A stretch of 6,824 bases of DNA from Nanobdellota archaeon (GTDB lineage Archaea; Nanobdellota; Nanobdellia; Pacearchaeales; GW2011-AR1). Location of the stretch: positions 1-6,824 of the forward strand of contig JAHIWJ010000166.1 in assembly GCA_018816205.1 (NCBI GenBank). Reading direction: 5' to 3'. The position numbers were made by a program, and so were the translations under genes. The notes under the pieces were generated by a model that had not been told where the DNA came from, did not search any database, and was given only the letters and a program-made list of their open reading frames with translations. Shown piece by piece: positions 1 to 4,508 of the stretch; the stretch's first letter is position 1; every line of letters starts with the position of its first letter.

Positions 1-117
1 AAGAAAAAAAAGCTTGTGAAGGCTACAGAACTTAGAAGGTCGCTTCTCGGCAGGCTTGACAGGAAGGCTAAGAAAGTTTCTGCTGCATGGAGACGTTACG
101 ACCGAAAAAAGAAGTAG
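1..117 (+). CDS. C-terminal end of an unrecognised basic protein (partial)
   Basis: Frame 1 is open from the window edge to a TAG at 115-117, giving 38 residues beginning KKKKLVKATELRR and ending WRRYDRKKK. About half the residues are lysine or arginine, there are no cysteines, and the stretch looks helical. A tail like this would suit a nucleic-acid- or ribosome-binding protein, but I cannot assign a family from the tail alone. The pilin-like gene starts 39 bases later with its own TATA-like box, so the two need not be one operon. Apart from the absence of stops in this frame, support comes from the gene-dense, same-strand layout. Confidence 0.6.
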   Translation, partial: KKKKLVKATELRRSLLGRLDRKAKKVSAAWRRYDRKKK

Positions 118-128
118 CATCCAAAGGA

Positions 129-135
129 TTAAATA
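129..135 (+). promoter_or_regulatory. TATA-like box of the pilin-like gene
   Basis: TTAAATA is centred about 25 nt before the ATG at 157. No Shine-Dalgarno lies before that ATG. This spacing predicts transcription starting at or next to the start codon, a leaderless mRNA, as at most other genes in the window. Confidence 0.5.
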
Positions 136-156
136 GAATTCTGTTTAAGTTAGCTG

Positions 157-600
157 ATGGACAGAAAGGGAGTGAGTTTGGTCGTTTCAAGCATTTTACT
201 TACGCTTCTCGCTGTGATTTTGGCGGCGGCGATTTTTAATTGGGCGCGGAATGTGGTGATATCTTTTTCTCCGGAAGTTGACTGTTTTGGCATGGATTTT
301 AAGGCGGAGATAATCCATGAAAGCAGCGGCTTGTATTATCTTAACGCAGTAAATTTGGGCAATTTGAAGATTGATGGTTTTTATATAAAGTTTATGAATG
401 GTGAAGAAGGGAGTGTTGAGACTTATGAAGAATTGTATGTGACTTTGGAGCCTGGACGAAGCGACAGTTTTGGACTGACTAAAGATTATGCGCCTGGGAG
501 GTATCTTGTTGTTCCGAGGGTGGAGGGAGAAGACGGTGAAGGGAAACTTTATTTTAAGGCGTGCAAGGATATTTATGGAGTAGAGGTCGTTCTGGAGTAG
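157..600 (+). CDS. Archaeal type IV pilin/archaellin-like secreted protein
   Basis: A 147-residue protein with a class III signal sequence. The short charged leader MDRKG precedes a hydrophobic helix at about residues 6-28 (VSLVVSSILLTLL onwards), as in archaeal type IV pilin N-terminal domains. Prepilin peptidase would be expected to cut after Gly5, so the helix stays on the mature protein for filament assembly or membrane anchoring. Residues 40-147 look like a compact beta-rich extracellular domain. They contain just two cysteines, Cys43 and Cys136, which could form a disulfide. No assembly ATPase or platform protein is in the window, so it could be a minor pilin or simply a protein anchored through a pilin-like helix. 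The TATA-like box 25 nt upstream supports this start. tRNA-Pro begins four bases after the stop. Confidence 0.75.
   Translation: MDRKGVSLVVSSILLTLLAVILAAAIFNWARNVVISFSPEVDCFGMDFKAEIIHESSGLYYLNAVNLGNLKIDGFYIKFMNGEEGSVETYEELYVTLEPGRSDSFGLTKDYAPGRYLVVPRVEGEDGEGKLYFKACKDIYGVEVVLE
569..576 (+). promoter_or_regulatory. Possible TATA-like box for tRNA-Pro inside the pilin-like gene
   Basis: ATATTTAT lies about 33 nt before the first base of the tRNA. The gap between the pilin-like stop and the tRNA is only four bases, so the tRNA promoter must lie in the coding sequence unless the tRNA is cut from a longer transcript. A single AT-rich octamer in coding DNA is weak evidence. Confidence 0.25.
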
Positions 601-604
601 CTCT

Positions 605-677
605 GGGGTTGTGGGGTAATTTGGTAGCCTTCATGCTTCGGGGGTATGCGACCCGGGTTCAAATCCCGGCAATCCCA
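605..677 (+). tRNA. tRNA-Pro (anticodon CGG)
   Basis: A full cloverleaf can be drawn by hand. The acceptor GGGGTTG (605-611) pairs with CAATCCC (670-676), with one G-T wobble. The D stem GGGT/GCCT encloses AATTTGGTA. The anticodon stem CATGC/GTATG encloses TTCGGGG, which puts CGG at 639-641. The variable region is four bases. The T stem CCGGG/CCCGG encloses TTCAAAT. The discriminator is A677, and CCA is not encoded, as is usual in archaea. A TTTT run at 678-681 directly follows and could end transcription. No intron is seen. CGG reads the proline codon CCG. The 3' part of this gene is duplicated at 722-746. Confidence 0.93.
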
Positions 678-678
678 T
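654..678 (+). repeat. Direct repeat copy 1: 3' end of tRNA-Pro (possible att core)
   Basis: This 25-base segment covers most of the T arm, the 3' acceptor strand, the discriminator and one following T. It recurs without mismatch at 722-746, 68 bp downstream. Archaeal and bacterial tyrosine integrases commonly recombine at exactly this part of tRNA genes and leave such a direct repeat. Confidence 0.75.
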
Positions 679-721
679 TTTGCTAACCCGGAATACAAAA
701 TCTTGCAGTTGATTTTGCATA

Positions 722-746
722 CGGGTTCAAATCCCGGCAATCCCAT
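722..746 (+). repeat. Direct repeat copy 2: displaced tRNA-Pro 3' end
   Basis: A perfect copy of 654-678 running from CGGGTTCAAATC to ATCCCAT. No anticodon arm or D arm precedes it, so it is not a second tRNA. The 43 bases between the copies (679-721) hold no gene. It could be the far attachment site of an integrated element now almost wholly deleted, or a short local duplication. Confidence 0.75.
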
Positions 747-758
747 AGATTCAAGCGG

Positions 759-767
759 TGCAGAACC
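759..767 (+). repeat. Target-site duplication, copy 1 (TGCAGAACC)
   Basis: The 9-mer TGCAGAACC directly abuts the left end of the small element at 768. The same 9-mer lies at 992-1000 and 1874-1882. Nine bases is the duplication length known for IS903-type elements. Confidence 0.85.
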
Positions 768-991
768 GGCTCTGTTGAAAAATCTGTTTTTGATGATTTG
801 GAATTTCCACAGGAATTTGGCTTATCAGCCAAAATCCCACCCTTACCACGCCTAATTCCTTCCTTCAGGTTCAATAGCAAACCTGCACGCATCGTAATAG
901 GACGCTAATTGCGTTCTGCTGCGTCTTGTTTGTTGGCGCTCGCTCCGCTCGCTTGCTGCGGCGCGTCGTTTCTGGCTTTTTTAACAGAGCC
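768..991 (+). mobile_element. Non-autonomous MITE-like element, 224 bp
   Basis: The left end GGCTCTGTTGAAAAA (768-782) matches the reverse complement of the right end (977-991) at 14 of 15 bases. The left end is also identical over 15 bases to the left end of the neighbouring insertion sequence. The element is flanked on both sides by TGCAGAACC, and no convincing ORF fits inside. Apart from the tips, its interior does not resemble the insertion sequence, so it is not a simple deletion derivative. Internal features are a 6-bp hairpin TTGGCT-TATC-AGCCAA at 817-832, a second stem CAGGTT/AACCTG at 866-885, and a GC-rich stretch at about 934-968 that stands out from the AT-rich surroundings. It could be moved in trans by the adjacent transposase. 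That is inference; the ends and target repeats are direct observations. Confidence 0.75.
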
Positions 992-1000
992 TGCAGAACC
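992..1000 (+). repeat. Target-site duplication, shared middle copy (TGCAGAACC)
   Basis: This single 9-mer is both the right-hand duplication of the 224-bp element and the left-hand duplication of the insertion sequence. The two elements are separated by nothing else. Confidence 0.85.
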
Positions 1001-1018
1001 GGCTCTGTTGAAAAAGTC

Positions 1019-1026
1019 TTAAAATA
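1019..1026 (+). promoter_or_regulatory. TATA-like box of the transposase gene
   Basis: TTAAAATA just inside the left terminal repeat is centred about 36 nt before the transposase ATG. With the usual 25-27 nt spacing, transcription would begin near 1048-1050, after the 5' arm of the hairpin at 1032-1040. Confidence 0.45.
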
Positions 1027-1031
1027 AAAGA

Positions 1032-1063
1032 GACATAGTTCTGTTTGGAGGCAAAACTATGTC
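1032..1063 (+). promoter_or_regulatory. Hairpin hiding the transposase start codon
   Basis: GACATAGTT (1032-1040) is the exact reverse complement of AACTATGTC (1055-1063). The loop (1041-1054) carries the Shine-Dalgarno GGAGG (1047-1051), and the ATG (1059-1061) lies in the 3' arm. In mRNA reading in from outside, the start codon would be paired. A transcript starting at the element's own promoter near 1048 would lack the 5' arm and stay open. This logic is known from other insertion sequences (IS10, for example). Its use here is inferred from base pairing only. Confidence 0.6.
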
Positions 1064-1856
1064 AAAAAAAGAAAGCAAACTGCATAAAAAAATCTGTCGG
1101 TTATTGAAACAATTAAATTTTGGGAGGTTTCTGCATCATTTTGGACCGAAAAAGTTCACTCTGGTTCAGCATTTGGTTGCTTTGCTGTTGAAAGAAACCT
1201 GTAGACTTTCTTTTCGGAGAGTCGAAAATATATTTGGGATTTTTGACATAAAAGTTCCTACGTATTCTGCACTTTGCAAGTCCAGAAAAAGAATTCCACC
1301 GTCGCTGTGGACTTCTTTGTTGCAGTTAACTTGTGGATTAGAACACGAGAAAATTGCAGTTGATGGAACAGGATTTAGCAGAACAAATCCGAGTTTTCAT
1401 TACATAAAACGGATTTGTCGACGGAAACTGATAAAGAGCTATGCAAAGCTTTCGGCTTTGTTTGACATTGACATGAGAAAGTTTTGTGCGCTTCGCATCC
1501 GTACAAAACCGCGTCATGATATTCAGGACGTGAATTATTTAATGAACCGCGTCGGTAAAATGAAAAGTTTGTATGCGGACACTGCATACGACGCGGAAAG
1601 TCTGCACGAAATTTGCTTCAAGAAAAATGTGCAGACTTTCATCAAGCCGCGCAAGAATGTCCGGCGAGGATTTTATCGAAAAAAACAAATGAAAAATTAT
1701 TCCGAGCAGGAATATCATCAGCGTTCGCTGATTGAAGCTGGTTTCGGAGCGCTGAAAAGGAAATACGGCGGATCGGTTTCAGGCAGAGGAATCGTGAGCG
1801 TAAAATCTGAAATATTTTGTAAGGCAATCTACCACAACTTAAGTCTAATTAACTAG
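1059..1856 (+). CDS. IS5-family DDE transposase
   Basis: A 265-residue DDE transposase that would bind the terminal repeats and catalyse strand cutting and joining. The basic N-terminus (about residues 1-90) looks helical and probably recognises DNA. The catalytic core carries Asp102 in AVDGTGFSR, Asp174 in LYADTAYDAE and Glu226 in QRSLIEAGFGALKRKYG. The last has the R-x3-E-x6-K spacing typical of IS4/IS5-type enzymes. It is somewhat shorter than IS903 transposase (about 307 residues), but all three acidic residues are present and there is no frameshift. The start is supported by GGAGG seven nt upstream. That ribosome site is unusual in this window, where most genes appear leaderless, and fits a gene that carries its own signals. 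The lysine-rich sequence is typical of such DNA-binding enzymes. Confidence 0.92.
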   Translation: MSKKESKLHKKICRLLKQLNFGRFLHHFGPKKFTLVQHLVALLLKETCRLSFRRVENIFGIFDIKVPTYSALCKSRKRIPPSLWTSLLQLTCGLEHEKIAVDGTGFSRTNPSFHYIKRICRRKLIKSYAKLSALFDIDMRKFCALRIRTKPRHDIQDVNYLMNRVGKMKSLYADTAYDAESLHEICFKKNVQTFIKPRKNVRRGFYRKKQMKNYSEQEYHQRSLIEAGFGALKRKYGGSVSGRGIVSVKSEIFCKAIYHNLSLIN

Positions 1857-1873
1857 AGATTTTCAACAAAGCC

Positions 1874-1882
1874 TGCAGAACC
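1874..1882 (+). repeat. Target-site duplication, right copy (TGCAGAACC)
   Basis: The third copy of the 9-mer lies immediately right of the insertion sequence. Removing both elements and two of the three copies would restore a continuous sequence from 758 through one TGCAGAACC to 1883. Confidence 0.85.
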
Positions 1883-1888
1883 ACAAAG

Positions 1889-1896
1889 CTTTTATT
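1889..1896 (+). promoter_or_regulatory. Weak TATA-like box before the GMP reductase-like gene
   Basis: CTTTTATT is centred about 31 nt before the ATG at 1923. It lies just outside the insertion sequence and its target repeat, so the insertion would not have destroyed this core promoter, although it separated it from whatever lay further upstream. The match to an archaeal TATA box is poor. Confidence 0.3.
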
Positions 1897-1922
1897 CTGT
1901 TTTTTACGTTAGTTAATACGGC

Positions 1923-2963
1923 ATGGCTCGAATAATTGGAAAAGGGGTGTCGTACGACGATGTTTTAGTTGTTCCTAAGTATAATAAAGTTTTTTCCAGG
2001 AAGGATGTTTCTTTTAAAACTAAGGTGACTAGGAATTTCTTTATCGACATCCCGCTTGTGGCTGCGAACATGGACACGGTTTGTGAGTCGAGATTGGCAA
2101 TTGCGTTGGGAAAGTTGGGAGGGCTTGGAATAATTCACAGGTTTTTGACGGTTGAGCAGGAAGCAGATGAGGTTCGGAAAGTTAAGGCAGAGGGATTGAT
2201 TTGCGCGGCGGCTGTTGGTGTGAATGATTCTTCGCAGGAGAGAGTTAGAGCTTTGGTTGGAGCGGGAGTTGATATTATTGTTTTGGATATTGCCCACGGG
2301 CATTCGAAACGGGCGGGCAAGACGCTCGATTGGATAAAACTCAATTTTCCCAAGGTTGACGTTATGGCTGGGAATATTGCGACGAAGGATGCGGCAGAGT
2401 ATTTTTTGAGCAAGGGGGCAGACGCGGTGAAGGTGGGTGTTGGGCCTGGCGCGGCTTGTACAACTCGGGTGATGGCGGGGGCAGGAGTGCCGCAGATTAC
2501 TGCGGTGATGGATGCCTATGAAGCGACTCAAGGGAGAATTCCAATTTGCGCCGACGGGGGACTGAAAAATCCAGGAGACATTGTGAAAGCGATTGGTGCA
2601 GGCGGAAACACAGTAATGAGCGGTTTTATTTTTGCAGGCTGCGAGGAAACTCCCGGAGAGGTCATCGAAGAAAATGGGAAAAAGTTCAAGGTTTACAGGG
2701 GGATGGCTAGTTATGATGCGATATTGAGGAAATTGCAATTAGACGGTAAGACTAAAGAGGAATTGATAAGTGTGGAGGGTGAGAAGAAATTGATTGAATA
2801 CAAAGGGCCGATTGAGCCGATAGTCAAAAGGTTCATAGGGGGATTGGCTTCGGGTATGACTTACGTTGGCGCAGATACAATGGAGAAACTTTGCGGGAAA
2901 GCAGATTTTATCCAGATTACGTCGGCGGGGAGAAAAGAGAGCGTGGCGCATTTCGGTGAGTGA
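1923..2963 (+). CDS. IMPDH/GMP reductase family enzyme without CBS domains, probably GMP reductase
   Basis: A 346-residue single-domain TIM-barrel enzyme of purine nucleotide interconversion. The signature loop GVGPGAACTTR carries the catalytic Cys179 and Thr181. ADGGLKNPGD (210-219) and YRGMAS (258-263) should bind the nucleotide phosphate, and GGLASGMTYVGA lies near the end. IMP dehydrogenase usually runs to about 480 residues with two CBS domains and has an Arg-Tyr pair on its flap. Both are missing here. Instead AGCEETPGEVIEENG and the VEGEK segment (284-288) resemble GMP reductase, where an acidic flap residue replaces Arg-Tyr. The length also matches GuaC (about 347). GMP reductase makes IMP and ammonia from GMP with NADPH and would let a genome-reduced cell recycle guanine nucleotides. 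Because archaeal CBS-less members are often labelled IMP dehydrogenase, the direction of reaction stays uncertain. The stop abuts the stop of the opposing gene. Confidence 0.85.
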   Translation: MARIIGKGVSYDDVLVVPKYNKVFSRKDVSFKTKVTRNFFIDIPLVAANMDTVCESRLAIALGKLGGLGIIHRFLTVEQEADEVRKVKAEGLICAAAVGVNDSSQERVRALVGAGVDIIVLDIAHGHSKRAGKTLDWIKLNFPKVDVMAGNIATKDAAEYFLSKGADAVKVGVGPGAACTTRVMAGAGVPQITAVMDAYEATQGRIPICADGGLKNPGDIVKAIGAGGNTVMSGFIFAGCEETPGEVIEENGKKFKVYRGMASYDAILRKLQLDGKTKEELISVEGEKKLIEYKGPIEPIVKRFIGGLASGMTYVGADTMEKLCGKADFIQITSAGRKESVAHFGE

Positions 2964-3431
2964 TTAATTTTCTTTTAGTAGTTTTTCTACTGGAGTGTTA
3001 TTCAATTTGCCCGCCATTCTTAATAGTGCTTCGGCTTGATCCCAGTCCGAATAAGAGGCAGACCTAAGAAGCTCTTGTGAAAGGTCTTTGTTTGGCGGGC
3101 TAAATATTGTGAGATTTCCATCAGTTTTAACTGCAACGTATAAACCTTCTCTCGTGAAAGATTTTGTTAGGGTGTTTAGCTGGTGAGTTTCTAGTTGGTT
3201 CGGGATTCCTATGCAGCAGCCTGGATGAAAGTTAAGTTCTCTTTGTAATTGTTTTGCGCGTGTTAAGTCTAGTGAATCCCAAGAATAATCATGGTGTGTT
3301 CCACTCCTTTCTCCTAGTTTGTGTCCATCGTAACTGTTTCCACCCCCCGGGTTCAGAAAATCATGGAAACCATGAATTAGTGCGTGTGCCTCTTCAGGGT
3401 CTGTGGAGACGTAAATCAAGGTATTTGTCAT
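2964..3431 (-). CDS. Unrecognised soluble protein, 155 residues, rich in histidine in its N-terminal half
   Basis: I do not recognise this protein. It has no signal peptide or membrane segment. The N-terminus MTNTLIYVSTDPEEAH resembles a first beta strand followed by a helix. The first half is rich in possible metal ligands (His16, His20, His23, His37, His46, His47, His69, Cys72, Cys73, His83) and glycine (NPGGGNSYDGHKLG). The second half contains a strand-like stretch at 97-111 (GLYVAVKTDGNLTIF) and ends in predicted helices. A TATA-like box 26 nt before the ATG supports the start. The gene is transcribed towards the GMP reductase-like gene and the stop codons touch, so each terminator must lie inside the other gene. 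It could be an accessory protein of lineage-specific origin. Coding status rests on the promoter, the open frame and neat packing. Confidence 0.7.
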   Translation of the reverse strand: MTNTLIYVSTDPEEAHALIHGFHDFLNPGGGNSYDGHKLGERSGTHHDYSWDSLDLTRAKQLQRELNFHPGCCIGIPNQLETHQLNTLTKSFTREGLYVAVKTDGNLTIFSPPNKDLSQELLRSASYSDWDQAEALLRMAGKLNNTPVEKLLKEN

Positions 3432-3452
3432 CTGATTCAGGATAATTTCTTG

Positions 3453-3460
3453 TTTTTAAA
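3453..3460 (-). promoter_or_regulatory. TATA-like box of the 155-residue gene
   Basis: TTTAAAAA on the minus strand is centred about 26 nt before the ATG at 3431. A second AT-rich motif, TTATAAAG, lies just upstream and overlaps the end of the winged-helix gene. No Shine-Dalgarno is seen. Confidence 0.45.
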
Positions 3461-3463
3461 TCT

Positions 3464-3733
3464 TTATAACCCATAAGACTCTGACAAAATTTTAATCTTG
3501 CTGTATTCCTGGAGAAACTCTTCGCCTTTTTTTGTCATTATAAAGCATTTTTTTCCGTCCTTTTCGCTCATTTCTATGAGCTTGTTGCTGATGAGCTCCT
3601 CTAGGTAAGGCTTGATGCTGTTGTTTGAAAGATTCGCTTTGTATATCAGGTGCGTTATCTTTGCCTGCTTACCTTTCTTTAGAACTTCTAGGAGGTCTTT
3701 GATTACCTCTAACTTGGTTCTTTTTTTCGCCAT
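3464..3733 (-). CDS. Small winged-helix DNA-binding protein, Sso10a/HTH_45-like
   Basis: An 89-residue basic protein. The order is an N-terminal helix (TKLEVIKDLLEVLKK), a helix-turn-helix (KITHLIYKANLSNNSIKPYLEELISNKLI, about 25-53, with the likely recognition helix at 37-50), a beta wing (EMSEKDGKKCFIM, about 54-66) and a C-terminal helix (KKGEEFLQEYSKI). The YKANLS signature followed by a leucine-rich helix and TKKGEEFL is typical of archaeal Sso10a/HTH_45 proteins. These bind DNA, usually as dimers through the last helix, as regulators or chromatin proteins. It follows a seven-helix membrane protein and overlaps that gene's last 65 nt. No Shine-Dalgarno precedes the ATG, so translation probably depends on the upstream gene or on a weak internal promoter. 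It may act as the output of that membrane protein; this is inferred from gene order. Confidence 0.82.
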   Translation of the reverse strand: MAKKRTKLEVIKDLLEVLKKGKQAKITHLIYKANLSNNSIKPYLEELISNKLIEMSEKDGKKCFIMTKKGEEFLQEYSKIKILSESYGL

Positions 3734-4400
3734 TTTTTATTTTGGTATGATTAATGAGAAGGATTACGAAACCGGTGAAGACTAGAACTTCTCCGAGCAA
3801 ATAAACAAAGACATGCAGGCCGTAGAATAAATCGACAGCGTGGCTGATTAAGATGAAGAGGAATGCAAGATAAACTTTGTAGCTGTTCCCAGATTTTGTT
3901 TTTTTGTAGTTGTTGTAAAAGTAGATTGTTAGAGCTGTTAAGATTATTATCAGAGTTAAATGGAAAACGAAGTTGAAGTAGATGCTGAACAGAACTGCAA
4001 TTATCGCGAAATAGCTGAATAGAATGATGTCTTCTTTCTTGTTTGTTTTAGTTGTGATTAGAAAGAGGATTAAAAATCCGATTAGGAGAAAGATTTTGTA
4101 GAAGGTTGCGCCGAAAAAATTGATGAGCTGCATCTCTTGGAGTTCGTGAGTTATCGAAATGATAAAGTTTGCATGTTCGAATTTTACTTCGTTTAGGATT
4201 GTCAGATTTGCTATAATCTTTGACAGGAAAGCAAGGCCCACTGATAAAAATGCCCATGAGAAAAATCTGTAATTTTTTTCATTGATGAGCTTGTAAACTC
4301 TGCTGCTTTGGTAGGCAATTAGAAATGCGACTAGGGCGATTAGGAAGTCTAACGCTGAGTCTGTTCCATAAAAATAGCCGAGAGAGAAGCTAATGGCCAT
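3669..4400 (-). CDS. Seven-transmembrane protein of unknown function, possible sensor
   Basis: A 243-residue integral membrane protein. Hydrophobic segments lie at about 14-34, 45-64, 93-117, 124-142, 143-162, 174-194 and 197-217. Positive charges fall in the loops after helices 1, 3 and 5 (YKLINEKNYR, TKTNKKED, NNYKKTKSGNSYK) and in the C-terminal tail. That predicts seven helices with the N-terminus outside and the C-terminus in the cytoplasm, the layout of 7TM receptors and of 7TM input domains of histidine kinases. I recognise no catalytic motif. A TATA-like box 25 nt before the ATG supports the start. The last 21 codons, including the stop, overlap the winged-helix gene and encode a basic cytoplasmic tail. 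The tight overlap argues for coupled expression and possibly a shared task such as sensing at the membrane. A transporter subunit or structural protein is not excluded. Confidence 0.75.
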   Translation of the reverse strand: MAISFSLGYFYGTDSALDFLIALVAFLIAYQSSRVYKLINEKNYRFFSWAFLSVGLAFLSKIIANLTILNEVKFEHANFIISITHELQEMQLINFFGATFYKIFLLIGFLILFLITTKTNKKEDIILFSYFAIIAVLFSIYFNFVFHLTLIIILTALTIYFYNNYKKTKSGNSYKVYLAFLFILISHAVDLFYGLHVFVYLLGEVLVFTGFVILLINHTKIKNGEKKNQVRGNQRPPRSSKER

Positions 4401-4421
4401 GTTAAATGAAAATGAGTTTTG

Positions 4422-4429
4422 TTTATAAG
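4422..4429 (-). promoter_or_regulatory. TATA-like box of the 7TM/winged-helix operon
   Basis: CTTATAAA on the minus strand is centred about 25 nt before the ATG at 4400, consistent with a leaderless mRNA. The divergent promoter of the 57-residue gene lies within 50 bases, so a single regulator bound here could affect both. Confidence 0.5.
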
Positions 4430-4469
4430 CCTTGTGAATTTGTTGTTCAGATTTTTTCTTCTTGTTTGA

Positions 4470-4477
4470 TTTAAATA
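4470..4477 (+). promoter_or_regulatory. TATA-like box of the 57-residue gene
   Basis: TTTAAATA is centred about 35 nt before the ATG at 4509. That leaves room for a leader of about ten bases carrying the Shine-Dalgarno GAGGAGGT (4496-4503), which sits five nt before the ATG. It is the strongest ribosome site in the window. Confidence 0.5.
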
Positions 4478-4508
4478 AGATCTATTTAGTTAAGTGAGGA
4501 GGTAACAA

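Larger units (their letters stand above)
1001..1873 (+). mobile_element. IS5-family, IS903-like insertion sequence, 873 bp, apparently intact
   Basis: The left terminal repeat GGCTCTGTTGAAAAAGTC (1001-1018) and the reverse complement of 1856-1873, GGCTTTGTTGAAAATCTC, match at 15 of 18 positions. The element is bordered by TGCAGAACC on each side. IS903 elements are known for GGCTTTGTTGAA-type tips and 9-bp duplications, and both fit here. One full-length transposase gene fills the interior, and its stop codon ends on the first base of the right repeat. Near-identical ends, intact duplications and an uninterrupted ORF suggest recent insertion and possible activity. It lies between the tRNA scar and the GMP reductase-like gene, and the likely promoter region of that gene is left intact to its right. 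Confidence 0.9.

Noticed and set aside
679..721. Remains of an integrase or other gene between the two tRNA-end repeats
   Set aside because: Forty-three bases with no recognisable coding or tRNA-like structure; too short to support any call.
722..746. Second tRNA gene
   Set aside because: Only the T arm and 3' acceptor strand are present. No matching 5' acceptor, D arm or anticodon arm lies upstream.
817..832. Hairpin TTGGCT-TATC-AGCCAA as a transcription terminator
   Set aside because: The stem is only six pairs, has no T run after it, and lies inside the mobile element. Hairpin terminators are not the rule in archaea.
646..855. Open frame of 69 codons on the plus strand, and a similar one on the minus strand at 683-892
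   Set aside because: Both run through the tRNA 3' end, its repeat and the border of the small mobile element. They lack start signals and protein-like composition.
1965..2738. Long minus-strand open frame of 257 codons opposite the GMP reductase-like gene
   Set aside because: It is antisense to a gene with clear catalytic motifs, and its composition (many Ser, Asn, His and Arg) is that of a shadow frame.
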